Shown here in pieces: positions 8,859-17,050 of a DNA stretch of 54,693 nt; positions within the stretch are counted from its first letter, which is position 1, and each line of letters starts with the position of its first letter. A model generated the notes under the pieces. It saw only the letters and a list, made by a program, of their open reading frames with translations. It did not search any database and was not told the origin of the DNA. The stretch is taken from contig NZ_JAINFC010000003.1 in NCBI RefSeq assembly GCF_020740835.1, positions 1-54,693 on the forward strand. Reading direction: 5' to 3'. The stretch comes from Streptomyces sp. UNOC14_S4. GTDB taxonomy: Bacteria; Actinomycetota; Actinomycetes; Streptomycetales; Streptomycetaceae. The position numbers and the translations under genes were made by a program.

Positions 8859-9752
8859 TCAGAACAGCGCTTCCGGCTCCCCCGCCGGTTCCGGGGTGCG
8901 TATGGTCACCGTCGTCTCCGCCTCCGGTGCGGCCGCCAGGAGCGGCCAGCCCGCCAGCTGTCGCGCGTCGACGAGCAGGAGGTGTCCGCCGGGCAGGTCC
9001 AGGTACACATCCGGTCCGGCCACGGCGGTGACGGTCCCCGATATCGTGCGCCCCGGGGCCGGTTCGGCCAGGCCGTGGCCCTGTCCGATCCGGTCGAGGT
9101 GGAAGGCCGTGTCGTGGTGCACCGGCGCGAAGGGGTGCACGGCCAGCGACTCCGGGAGCGTGCCGAGCGCGCGGGACCGCGCGTGCAGCTCCGCGAGTTC
9201 CGCTGTTCGTCGCTCCTGTGACGGCACGGGGTAACGGGCGGCGCGCTTGGCCGCGTACGGGAAGCGGTCCGGAACGGCGAGCGCCGCGCCGAGCACGGCT
9301 TCCGCCCGGCGGGCGGCCATCAGCGGGCCGCGGCCGAGCAGCGCGTAGGACAGGGCGGCCTGTTCGAGCAGCCGGGCGCCCTCGCGTTCGGCCGCCGTGA
9401 TCCCGACCTTGATCAGGCCGGGCCCGAACCACGCCAGGTAGACGTCGTACGGGCGCGGGTCGTCGGAGGCGGTGTCGGCGGCCACCGAATGCTGCCGGTC
9501 CAGCCGCGCGCACTCCGGGCACTGCGCCGAGACCGTCGCGGCGGGCACCTCCTCGTCCGTCGGGCAAGGGGTCAGCCGTCCGCCGCGGCGGACGCCCACG
9601 CAGCGTCGCGCGTCACCGGTCGTGAACGCGAGCCGCCGCCCCGGCGGCAAGGGGGACGACCGCTCCCCGCGTGCGGGATGCCGCCAGGCCAGTGCGGGCC
9701 CGGCCGCGCTCCAGAGCAGCCCGGCGCATCGCCATGCGTCCCGCTCGCTCAT
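8859..9752 (-). CDS. DUF2797 domain protein with a four-Cys metal site
   Basis: The 297-residue protein has the DUF2797 core segment VYLAWFGPGLIKVGITAAER, reminiscent of a GIY-YIG fold (Y..W/..KVGIT), followed by EQAALSYALLGRGPLMAARRAE. An N-terminal set of Cys residues (RRCVGV, LTPCPTDEE, CPEC) looks like a zinc ribbon. The C-terminal beta-rich part (GTVTAVAGPDVYLDLPGGHLLLVDAR) resembles an OB-like barrel. Nuclease activity is not established for the family. ATG 9752 lies behind a G-rich ribosome site; the frame is open ~100 bases further upstream with low-complexity sequence. Confidence 0.75.
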   Translation of the reverse strand: MSERDAWRCAGLLWSAAGPALAWRHPARGERSSPLPPGRRLAFTTGDARRCVGVRRGGRLTPCPTDEEVPAATVSAQCPECARLDRQHSVAADTASDDPRPYDVYLAWFGPGLIKVGITAAEREGARLLEQAALSYALLGRGPLMAARRAEAVLGAALAVPDRFPYAAKRAARYPVPSQERRTAELAELHARSRALGTLPESLAVHPFAPVHHDTAFHLDRIGQGHGLAEPAPGRTISGTVTAVAGPDVYLDLPGGHLLLVDARQLAGWPLLAAAPEAETTVTIRTPEPAGEPEALF

Positions 9753-9931
9753 ACCGCCCCGCCCCTCTCGCCTTCGCCGTTCCGTTGCCTCGATAAAGAC
9801 CTCGACAAAGGCTTCGGCGAAGGCCTCGGTAAGGCCGTCCGCCGCGGCCGTCACCCGGTCGTCAGCACACTTCGGATTGTGTCAGCCCCCACTGACAACG
9901 CCTCACCGTCACCACCCGCGACAGCCCGCCG

Positions 9932-11179
9932 TCACCGGGAGGCGGCACGCACCACGTTCCGTGTGGCGTAGGCGATCAGTGCCGCCATGGCGGCCAGGCC
10001 CGCGACCGTGGTCAGGGCGACGGGCAGGGACCAGGTGTCCGCGAGGAAGCCGATCGCCGGGGGCCCGAGCAGCATCCCGCCGTAGCCGAAGGTGGAGGCC
10101 GTGGCGACGCCGGTCGGTCCGGCCAGCTCCCCCGCCCGGCCGACCGCGACCGGGAAGATGTTGGCGAGGCCGATCCCGGTGAGCGCGAACCCCACGAGGG
10201 CGGCCCACACCGTGGGGGCCAGCGAACCGAGCAGCATGCCCACGGCGGCGGCCGCGCCACCGGCGACCAAGGTCGTGGTCTGGCCGAGGCGTTCGAGGAG
10301 CACGGTGCCCGAGAGGCGTCCGAGCGTCATGGTGAGCGCGAAGACGGAGTAGCCGACGGCCGCGACACCCGCGCGGGCTTCGAGGTCCTGCTGGAGATGG
10401 AGGGCGCCCCAGTCCGCGAGCGCGCCTTCCCCGTAGGCGTCGCACAGGGCGATCAGGCCGAAGACGACGACAAGCCGGCCGTTCCGACCGCTTCCGGTTC
10501 CGGCGGTGGTCCGGGCACCGGTCGTGGCGGCCGCCGACGGCTCGGGACGGCGCCCGGCACGCGGAGCGGGGTGGGCGAGCAGCACGCGGCCCGCCGCGAC
10601 ACTGACGACGAGTCCGACCGCGGCCAGGAGCATCAGGTGGCGGGTGGCGGACAGATGTCCCGCGACCAGCCCGCCGAGGCCCGCGCCGAGCATTCCGCCG
10701 AGGCTGAACGCGGCGTGGAAGGTGGGCATCACCGGCCTGCGGAGAGCGGTGACGAGGTCGACGGCGGCACTGTTCATGGCGACGTTGATGCCGCCGTAGG
10801 CCGCGCCGAAGACAAGGAGCACGAGCCCGAGGGAGAGGGCCGAGTGGGTGAGCGGCGGGAGGGCGACCCCCAGGGAGATGAGGACGCCCGCGGCGACCGT
10901 CACGGGGTGGCTGCCGAAGCGGTGGCACAGCCGCCCGGTCACGGCCATGGTGGCGACGGCGCCCGCGGACACGCCGAGCAGGGCCAGTCCGAGAGCGCCT
11001 TCGGAGGCACCGGTCTGCTCCTTGATGGCGGGGATGCGGACGACCCAGCCCGCGAACAGCAGGCCGTCGAGGGCGAAGAAGAGGGTCAGGGCGGTACGGA
11101 GGCTGCGGAGCGCGGGATCGACCGGATTCGGACCCTGTCGGCCCCGAATGGCCGTCCGTATTTTGTTTAGCGTCGGCAC
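9932..11179 (-). CDS. MFS transporter
   Basis: This ~415-residue protein has about 12 hydrophobic helices. A loop signature TGRLCHRFGSHPV lies between TM2 and TM3, and a cytoplasmic central loop (HPAPRAGRRPEPSAAATTG) separates the two halves. It belongs to the major facilitator superfamily. The sequence does not give the substrate. It is divergent from a ROK protein only 17 bases away, so it probably moves a sugar or sugar derivative under that regulator. GTG 11179 has no clear Shine-Dalgarno and sits just after a TATTCT -10-like hexamer, so translation may be leaderless. Confidence 0.85.
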   Translation of the reverse strand: MPTLNKIRTAIRGRQGPNPVDPALRSLRTALTLFFALDGLLFAGWVVRIPAIKEQTGASEGALGLALLGVSAGAVATMAVTGRLCHRFGSHPVTVAAGVLISLGVALPPLTHSALSLGLVLLVFGAAYGGINVAMNSAAVDLVTALRRPVMPTFHAAFSLGGMLGAGLGGLVAGHLSATRHLMLLAAVGLVVSVAAGRVLLAHPAPRAGRRPEPSAAATTGARTTAGTGSGRNGRLVVVFGLIALCDAYGEGALADWGALHLQQDLEARAGVAAVGYSVFALTMTLGRLSGTVLLERLGQTTTLVAGGAAAAVGMLLGSLAPTVWAALVGFALTGIGLANIFPVAVGRAGELAGPTGVATASTFGYGGMLLGPPAIGFLADTWSLPVALTTVAGLAAMAALIAYATRNVVRAASR

Positions 11180-11215
11180 AAAGTCAGAATAGGGGCGTGA
11201 CCCAGACTCGGACAA
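11163..11215. promoter_or_regulatory. Overlapping divergent promoters of the MFS and ROK genes
   Basis: On the plus strand, TTGTTT (11163-11168) and CAGAAT (11185-11190) are 16 bp apart and lie just before GTG 11197. On the minus strand, TTGTCC (11215-11210) and TATTCT (11191-11186) are 18 bp apart and lie just before GTG 11179. The two -10 elements share the same bases, so polymerase can probably serve only one side at a time. Confidence 0.45.
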
Positions 11216-12417
11216 CACGTTTGGAACGGGGCCGCGGCGCCCTCGGACCGGCCCTGGAGCTCGTGCACACCGGCCGCGCCCCCACCCGCGCCGTACTGAC
11301 GAGCGAGCTCGGGGTGACCCGGGCGACCGCGGGGGCCGTCGCCGCCGAGTTGGAGGCCCTCGGTCTGATCCAGGTCGACGCCCGGCCCGGGGCGCCCGCG
11401 GGCTCCCAGGGCCGTCCTTCGCACCGGCTCTTCGTCGCGCCCGACGGACCGGTCGTGCTCGCCGCGCAGATCCACGCCGACGGGTTCCGGGCGGCTCTCG
11501 TCGGGCTCGGCGGCCGGATGGTCGCCACGGCTCCCGGCTGCATGACCGTGCCCTCGGACCCGTCGCACATCATCGACGCCGTCGTCGAGGCCGGTGCGGG
11601 CCTGCTGCGCGAGACGGGCCGTCGCTGTCTGGGCGCGGGGCTCGCCGTACCGTCGGCCGTCGCCGAACCGGAAGGCACGGCGCTCAACCCGCTGCACCTG
11701 TCCTGGCCCGCCGGCGCCCCGGTGCGCACGCTGTTCACCGAGGCGCTCGCCAAGGCGGGTGTCCCCGGCCTCGGTTCCGCCGCCGTCGGCATCACGGGCA
11801 ACGACGTCAACCTTGCGGCCCTCGCCGAACACCGGCACGGGGCGGGCCGGGGCGCCAAGCACCTGCTGTGCGTCGCCACCGGCCACCGCGGCGTGGGTGG
11901 CGCGCTCGTCCTCGACGGCAAGCTGCACAGCGGCAGTTCGGGGCTGGCCCTGGAGGTCGGGCACCTCACCGTGAACCCCGCCGGGCTGCCGTGCCACTGC
12001 GGCAGTCGAGGCTGCCTCGACGTCGAGGCCGATCCGCTCGCGTTCCTCACCGCCGCGGGCCGCGAGCCCGGCCCCGAGGGCTCCCTGCTCCAGCAGTCGC
12101 GCGACCTGATCCGCTCGGAGTACGGCGACCCGTCCGTCCGGGCCGCCGCCGAACTCCTCATCGACCGGCTCGGACTGGGGATCGCCGGACTGGTGAACAT
12201 CCTCAACCCCGACCGCGTGATCCTGGGCGGGCTCCACCGCGAGCTGCTGGACGCGGACCCGGAGCGGCTGCGCGCCGTCGTCGCCGACCGCAGCCTGTGG
12301 GGACGGAGCGGCAGCGTTCCCATCCTGCCGTGCGGCCTCGACCACAACAGCCTCATCGGCGCGGCGGAAGCCGCCTGGCAGCCCGTTCTGGACGACCCGC
12401 TGGCGGTACTGGGCTGA
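11197..12417 (+). CDS. ROK family transcriptional regulator
   Basis: The 406-residue protein has an N-terminal winged helix (~residues 20-65: VLTSELGVTRATAGAVAAEL EALGLI) and a C-terminal ROK sugar-kinase-like domain. The ROK zinc site CHCGSRGCLD and the sugar-binding ExGH motif (LALEVGHLTV) are both intact. The ATP-binding part is less obvious. ROK repressors of the NagC/XylR type bind sugars and repress their transport genes. The divergent MFS gene with a shared promoter is the natural target. GTG 11197 lacks a good Shine-Dalgarno and may be leaderless. Confidence 0.88.
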   Translation: MTQTRTTRLERGRGALGPALELVHTGRAPTRAVLTSELGVTRATAGAVAAELEALGLIQVDARPGAPAGSQGRPSHRLFVAPDGPVVLAAQIHADGFRAALVGLGGRMVATAPGCMTVPSDPSHIIDAVVEAGAGLLRETGRRCLGAGLAVPSAVAEPEGTALNPLHLSWPAGAPVRTLFTEALAKAGVPGLGSAAVGITGNDVNLAALAEHRHGAGRGAKHLLCVATGHRGVGGALVLDGKLHSGSSGLALEVGHLTVNPAGLPCHCGSRGCLDVEADPLAFLTAAGREPGPEGSLLQQSRDLIRSEYGDPSVRAAAELLIDRLGLGIAGLVNILNPDRVILGGLHRELLDADPERLRAVVADRSLWGRSGSVPILPCGLDHNSLIGAAEAAWQPVLDDPLAVLG

Positions 12418-12453
12418 CATCGGCGGCGGCCGCATCATGTGATGGCCACCGCG

Positions 12454-13197
12454 TCATGCAGTGGCCACCGTTTCATCGGGTATGGCCGCTGTTTCGTCGG
12501 GGCCGACCAGCCCCACCTGGTGGGCCAGGCCGCGGACGGCGTGCGCGAAGAACGCGTCACGGGCCTCGACGACCTGGTTGAACTGCCCGAAGAGCTCGAA
12601 GCCGATCAGCCCGAAGAGCTGCGCCCAGGCCGCCACGAGCGCGGCGGCCGTCGGCGCGGGCAGTCCCGGCGCGTACTCGGCGGCGAGCCGCTCGACATCG
12701 GTGTACACGGTGCGGGGCAAGGGGTCGACGGGCCGGACGACGAGTCTGCCGTCGGCGTGCGCCTCGCGGGCGACGGACAGGAGCGTGAGCGCCACCCGGC
12801 CGGCAGGCTCGACCGTGGTCAGGGGCGCCGTGTAGCCGGGGACGGGAGTGCCGTAGATCAGCGCGTATTCGTGAGGATGGGCGAGCGCCCATTCGCGGAC
12901 CGCGCGGCAGACGGCCGCCCAACGGGCGGCGGGGGCCTCGCCGTCGGTGGTGGCGAGGGCGGCCTCTGCGGCCTCGCCCACCGCGTTGTAGGCGTCGACG
13001 ATGAGGGCGGTCAACAGGTCGTCACGGCTCGGGAAGTAGCGGTAGAGCGCCGAGGAGACCATGCCGAGCTCGCGGGCGACGGCACGCAGCGACAGCTTGG
13101 CCGCGCCGTCCCGTGCGAGCTGGAGACGCGCCTCGTCCTTGATGGCGGCGGTGATTTCGCTGCGGGCCCGTTCCCTGGCCCCTCGGATCGCACTCAT
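12454..13197 (-). CDS. TetR family regulator (WHG-type C-terminal domain)
   Basis: The 247-residue protein has a TetR helix-turn-helix at about residues 35-65 (LSLRAVARELGMVSSALYRYF, then PSRDDLL). The larger C-terminal domain contains the HEYALIYGTPVPGY segment typical of the WHG group. Two palindromes in the 166-bp gap before the divergent oxidoreductase gene are its probable operators, giving autoregulation plus control of that gene. The inducer is unknown. ATG 13197 is preferred to an upstream in-frame start. Confidence 0.9.
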   Translation of the reverse strand: MSAIRGARERARSEITAAIKDEARLQLARDGAAKLSLRAVARELGMVSSALYRYFPSRDDLLTALIVDAYNAVGEAAEAALATTDGEAPAARWAAVCRAVREWALAHPHEYALIYGTPVPGYTAPLTTVEPAGRVALTLLSVAREAHADGRLVVRPVDPLPRTVYTDVERLAAEYAPGLPAPTAAALVAAWAQLFGLIGFELFGQFNQVVEARDAFFAHAVRGLAHQVGLVGPDETAAIPDETVATA

Positions 13198-13238
13198 GGT
13201 GGCCAGTCTGCCACCCGAAGGAAGCAATGACCATAAAC

Positions 13239-13253
13239 GAGAGCACTGCTCTT
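13239..13253. promoter_or_regulatory. TetR operator candidate 1
   Basis: GAGAGCACTGCTCTT is a near-perfect palindrome, 42 bases upstream of the TetR start. It matches the second site at 13291-13305. Confidence 0.7.
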
Positions 13254-13280
13254 GCTTTGCCGCGAGGAAGCGCGCACACT
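13252..13280 (+). promoter_or_regulatory. Candidate promoter of the F420-type oxidoreductase gene
   Basis: TTGCTT (13252-13257) and CACACT (13275-13280) are separated by 17 bp and lie between the two operator palindromes. A bound TetR dimer on each side could close it. Only moderate matches to consensus. Confidence 0.35.
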
Positions 13281-13290
13281 GTTCTCAAGC

Positions 13291-13305
13291 GAGAGCAGTG
13301 CTCTC
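13291..13305. promoter_or_regulatory. TetR operator candidate 2
   Basis: GAGAGCAGTGCTCTC is palindromic about its central base. Its centre is 52 bp from that of the first site, about five helical turns. Confidence 0.75.
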
Positions 13306-13363
13306 TAAACGGGGGTTCGTGCTGCGGGCCCTCACCAAGACGCGACGTATGCGGGGGTGTTCC

Positions 13364-13810
13364 ATGGCGCACTACATCAAGCCGGGACGGCTGGAGGCGC
13401 GGCTCGTCCACGGCACGGTCGGCTGGCTGGCCCGGCGCGGCCTGAGCCTCGCGGGGACGGCGGAGCTGTCCGTGCGGGGCCGCAGCAGCGGCGAATGGCG
13501 TGCCGTCCCGGTCAACCCGCTGGACGCGGAGGGCGGCCGGTTCCTGGTCTCGGCGCGCGGCGAAGGGCAATGGGTGCGCAATATGCGGGCCGCGGGCGGC
13601 GGGCGCCTCCGCGTCGGCCGGGTCGACCGCCCGTTCACCGCGGTGGAGGTGCCCGACCAGGAGAAGGTTCCGCTGCTGCGGGCCTACTTGAGCCGCTGGG
13701 GGTGGGAAGTGGGCCGCTTCTTCGACGGAGTCACGGCGCGCTCGTCCGACGAGGACATACGGCGGATCGCGCCGAAGCACCCGGTCTTCCGGATCACCAT
13801 GGACGCATGA
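13364..13810 (+). CDS. F420/deazaflavin-dependent nitroreductase family protein (Ddn-like)
   Basis: This 148-residue split-barrel protein has the family motifs TAELSVRGRSSGEWRAVPV, GGRFLVSARGEGQWVRNMRA and a C-terminal HPVFRI. In Ddn-type enzymes such segments bind coenzyme F420 and reduce quinones or nitro compounds. The substrate here is unknown. The gene is divergent from the TetR regulator with paired palindromes between them, so it is probably derepressed by the TetR ligand. ATG 13364 follows a GGGGG stretch. Confidence 0.85.
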   Translation: MAHYIKPGRLEARLVHGTVGWLARRGLSLAGTAELSVRGRSSGEWRAVPVNPLDAEGGRFLVSARGEGQWVRNMRAAGGGRLRVGRVDRPFTAVEVPDQEKVPLLRAYLSRWGWEVGRFFDGVTARSSDEDIRRIAPKHPVFRITMDA

Positions 13811-14014
13811 GGGCTTCGACACGTCGGGGAGGGACATGGAGACACCGACTCCGACGGAGCGGGGGAATCCGGCAGAGCGGGGGAAAGGAGGGGGGCGACG
13901 GCTCAGGCTCACGTGGCCCGGCGTCTTGCGCCGTCGTCCCCCGGCACGGCCGCCCCGGTCGGCCGGGGCAGACCGGGGCGAGCGTCCACAGCTTCACCGC
14001 CTGCCCGCAACAGC

Positions 14015-14045
14015 CGGAAGGCGGCCGCACTCGGAAGGCGGCCGC
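14015..14045. repeat. 14-bp direct repeat in a convergent gap
   Basis: CGGAAGGCGGCCGC occurs at 14015-14028 and 14032-14045 with 3 bp between. It lies in the 250-bp gap between the F420-type gene and the flavoprotein gene. I see no credible gene in that gap. Confidence 0.6.
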
Positions 14046-14060
14046 CCCTCTCCCCATCCG

Positions 14061-15308
14061 TCACGGACGGGCGTTCACGCTCCCACGGTCCACGGTGGAC
14101 AGGACACGGCGGGCCACCGGATGCGTCCGGACGATCTCGGCGAGCGTGGTCGAACCGCGGGTGATCCTCGCGAAGGCCTGCCACGCCGGGCCGAAGCCCG
14201 TGACGGCCGCGTGCACAAGACCCGGGCGCCGCTTGTAAAGGGCGAGCATCCGGCGGCCGACGCCCATCTCCACGCCCAGACCGGCCTTGATGGCGAAGGC
14301 GTAGTTCAGCGCCTGGCGGCGCGCGTCGACCGCGTCCTGCGCCTCACCGATACGGACGGCCCACTCCCCCGCCAGGCGCCCCGAGCGCAGGGCGAAGGAG
14401 ATGCCCTCACGGGTCCACGGCTCCAGCAGCCCGGCCGCGTCGCCGCACACGATGACCCGGCCGCGGGAGAGCGGCGAGTCGTCGGAGCGGCAGCGGGTCA
14501 GGTGGCCGGAGGAGACGCTCGGTTCGAAACCGGCCAGCCCGAGGCGGGCGATGAAGTCGTCCAGATAGCGCTTGGTGCCCGAACCGTCGCCCCGCTCCGA
14601 GATCACACCCACCGTCAAGGTGTCGCCCTTGGGGAAGACCCAGCCGTAGCTGCCGGGGATCGGACCCCAGTCGATGAGCACGCGGCCCGCCCAGTCCTCG
14701 GCGACCGTCGGCGGCACCGGGATCTCGGCCTCCAGGCCCAGGTCCACCTGGTCGAGCTCGACCCCGACGTGTGCTCCTATGCGCCCCGCGCTCCCGTCGG
14801 CACCGACGACCGCGCGGGCCAGGACCGTCCGGCCGTCCCCGAGCACGACGGCGACGGTGCGCCGGTCGGGCACGGCCGGGCCGTGCTGCTCGACGCGGGA
14901 GACGGTCACTCCCGTGCGTACCTCGGCGCCCGCCTTCTTCGCCGCCTCCACCAAGGCGGCGTCGAACTCGGGCCGGTTGATGAGACCGAAGAGCATGCGC
15001 TTGGAACGGCGGGTGCGCGTGAGCTTTCCGTTGAGGGAGAAGGTGACGGCGTGCACCCGGTCACGCAGTGGCAGCGCGAAGCCCGGCGGCAGCGCGTCGC
15101 GCGAGGGGCCGATGATGCCTCCGCCGCACGTCTTGTAGCGCGGCAGTTCCGCCTTCTCCAGGAGCAGCACCCGGCGGCCCGTGGCGGCCGCCGCGTGGGC
15201 GGCGGAGGCACCGGCGGGCCCCGCTCCCACCACCACGACGTCCCACACCGGCTCCTGGCTCCCGGCCGCGTCCTGCTCCACGTCCCGGCTCGCGTTGTCG
15301 CTGCTCAC
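14061..15308 (-). CDS. Geranylgeranyl reductase family FAD-dependent oxidoreductase
   Basis: This 415-residue flavoprotein has the N-terminal Rossmann motif VVVGAGPAGASAA, the family signature PRYKTCGGGI, and a C-terminal FAD motif GDAAGLLEPWTREGI. The family reduces isoprenoid double bonds (menaquinone side chains, archaeal-type lipids) or acts in related chemistry. In Streptomyces such genes often lie near respiratory genes, which is not the case here. GTG 15308 starts the conserved part; the frame is open upstream to 15734 in non-conserved sequence. The closest same-strand neighbour is far away, so it is probably monocistronic. Confidence 0.85.
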   Translation of the reverse strand: MSSDNASRDVEQDAAGSQEPVWDVVVVGAGPAGASAAHAAAATGRRVLLLEKAELPRYKTCGGGIIGPSRDALPPGFALPLRDRVHAVTFSLNGKLTRTRRSKRMLFGLINRPEFDAALVEAAKKAGAEVRTGVTVSRVEQHGPAVPDRRTVAVVLGDGRTVLARAVVGADGSAGRIGAHVGVELDQVDLGLEAEIPVPPTVAEDWAGRVLIDWGPIPGSYGWVFPKGDTLTVGVISERGDGSGTKRYLDDFIARLGLAGFEPSVSSGHLTRCRSDDSPLSRGRVIVCGDAAGLLEPWTREGISFALRSGRLAGEWAVRIGEAQDAVDARRQALNYAFAIKAGLGVEMGVGRRMLALYKRRPGLVHAAVTGFGPAWQAFARITRGSTTLAEIVRTHPVARRVLSTVDRGSVNARP

Positions 15309-15443
15309 CTGTGCTTCTACTCCCGCTCTGTCACCGGCTACGACTACCGCCCGCATCCTACGGCCCGCCGGCCGGACGCCCCGCCGCGGGAAGGGCATGG
15401 GCACGTGGTGGGGCTGTCGTGGGAGGATCAGCAGCACAATCGC

Positions 15444-15471
15444 CTGTATGTACGGACCCTGTATGTACGGA
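15444..15471. repeat. Two 13-bp direct repeats upstream of the M20 peptidase
   Basis: CTGTATGTACGGA occurs at 15444-15456 and 15459-15471, a 15-bp period. It ends 27 bases before the peptidase start, in its promoter zone. It may be a regulator site or a promoter duplication. Confidence 0.6.
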
Positions 15472-15498
15472 TAACGTCGCGCCCACGAGGAGCGTTCC

Positions 15499-16890
15499 AT
15501 GGAGCAGTCCCAGGCCCGCGGGCCGCAGCCGGACCCGGCCGCGCTGGCGGCGACCGTCGCCGCACTCCAGCCCCGCGCCAGGACCGAGCTGGCCAAGCTG
15601 GTGGCCTTCAAGTCGGTGGCGGACGAGGCCCAGTTCCCCCGCAGCGAGTGCGAGGCCGCCGCGCACTGGGTGGCCGACGCCCTGCGCGCCGAGGGCCTGC
15701 GGGATGTCACGCTGCTCGACACCCCGGACGGCACCCGGTCCGTCTACGGCTGCCTGCCGGGGCCGGAGGGCTCCCCCACCGTGCTGCTCTACGCGCACTA
15801 CGACGTGCAGCCGCCGCTGGACGAAGCGGCGTGGCTCTCGCCGCCCTTCGAGCTGACCGAGCGCGACGGGCGCTGGTACGGCCGTGGCGCCGCCGACTGC
15901 AAGGGCGGTGTGATCATGCACCTCACCGCGCTGCGGGCGCTGCGGGAGCACGGTGGCGTGCCCGTCGGGGTGAAGGTGATCGTCGAGGGCTCGGAGGAGC
16001 AGGGCACCGGTGGCCTGGAGCGCTACGCGGAGGCGCACCCGGAGCTGCTGACGGCCGACGCCGTCGTCATCGGCGACGCGGGGAACTTCCGGGTGGGCCT
16101 GCCGACCGTCACCGCCTCGCTGCGTGGTATGTCGAACTTCCGCGTCCAGGTGGACACGTTGGAGGGGAACCTGCACTCCGGCCAGTTCGGCGGGGCCGCG
16201 CCGGACGCGCTGGCGGCCCTGATCCGCATCCTGGATTCGCTGCGTGCCGAGGACGGTTCCACGACGGTCGACGGCATGGACGCGAGCGCGACCTGGGAGG
16301 GTCTGCAGTACCCGGAGGAGGACTTCCGCAAGGACGCGAAGGTCCTCGACGGCGTGGAGCTGATCGGCGGCGGCACGGTGGCCGACCGCATCTGGGCGCG
16401 CCCGGCCGTGACCGTGCTGGGCATCGACTGCCCGCCGGTGGTCGGCGCCACCTCGTCCGTGCAGGCGAGCGCCCGCGCCACGGTGAGCCTGCGGGTGCCG
16501 CCGGGCACGGACGAGGCCGAGGCCGCGAGGCTGCTGTCCGCGCACCTGGTCTCCGCCGCGCCGTGGGGTGCGCGCGTGACGGTCGAGAAGGTGGGCCAGG
16601 GCCAGCCGTTCCGCGCCGACACCTCCAGCCCGGCGTACGCGTCGATGGCCGAGGCGATGCGCCTCGCCTACGAGGGCCAGGAGATGCAGATCTCCGGCAT
16701 GGGCGGCTCGATCCCGCTGTGCAACACCCTGACCTCCCTCTACCCGGAGGCGGAGATGCTGCTCATCGGGCTGAGCGAGCCGGACGCCCAGATCCACGCG
16801 GTGAACGAGAGCGTCTCCCCGGAGGAGCTGGAGCGGCTCTCCCTCGCCGAGGCCCTCTTCCTCGTCAACTACGCGGACGCCAAGCGCTGA
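15499..16890 (+). CDS. M20 family dipeptidase / metallopeptidase
   Basis: The 463-residue protein has the co-catalytic zinc set of M20 enzymes: YAHYDVQPP (H100, D102), RGAADCKGG (D133), VEGSEEQG (catalytic E166, E167), GDAG (D193) and a late His in QIHAVNES. The dimerisation domain sits between about residues 205 and 330. M20 dipeptidases cleave dipeptides or deacylate amino acids in the cytoplasm, and no signal peptide is present. GAGGAG lies ahead of ATG 15499. Confidence 0.92.
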   Translation: MEQSQARGPQPDPAALAATVAALQPRARTELAKLVAFKSVADEAQFPRSECEAAAHWVADALRAEGLRDVTLLDTPDGTRSVYGCLPGPEGSPTVLLYAHYDVQPPLDEAAWLSPPFELTERDGRWYGRGAADCKGGVIMHLTALRALREHGGVPVGVKVIVEGSEEQGTGGLERYAEAHPELLTADAVVIGDAGNFRVGLPTVTASLRGMSNFRVQVDTLEGNLHSGQFGGAAPDALAALIRILDSLRAEDGSTTVDGMDASATWEGLQYPEEDFRKDAKVLDGVELIGGGTVADRIWARPAVTVLGIDCPPVVGATSSVQASARATVSLRVPPGTDEAEAARLLSAHLVSAAPWGARVTVEKVGQGQPFRADTSSPAYASMAEAMRLAYEGQEMQISGMGGSIPLCNTLTSLYPEAEMLLIGLSEPDAQIHAVNESVSPEELERLSLAEALFLVNYADAKR

Positions 16891-17024
16891 CGCGGGCCGG
16901 TGCCCCACCCGGGCTTCCGCCTCCGGCGCCCACGCCTACCGGGGTGGGCCGTGGGCCCGGTGTGCGTCCGCGGGTGGTCGTGGGCCGGTCGCGCCCATGC
17001 GGCACGGCCGCACCGTGTGACGGC

Positions 17025-17046
17025 CCGCGCCCCCGACGGGGCGCGG
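17025..17046. terminator. Hairpin between convergent genes
   Basis: A perfect 9-bp stem CCGCGCCCC/GGGGCGCGG with a CGAC loop lies 5 bases beyond the Nudix fusion stop (minus strand). It also serves as the end of the convergent peptidase transcript. Confidence 0.65.
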
Positions 17047-17050
17047 CTCG

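Noticed and set aside
13811-14060. A small gene in the convergent 250-bp gap
   Set aside because: Possible frames have no ribosome site or recognisable protein; only direct repeats are supported.
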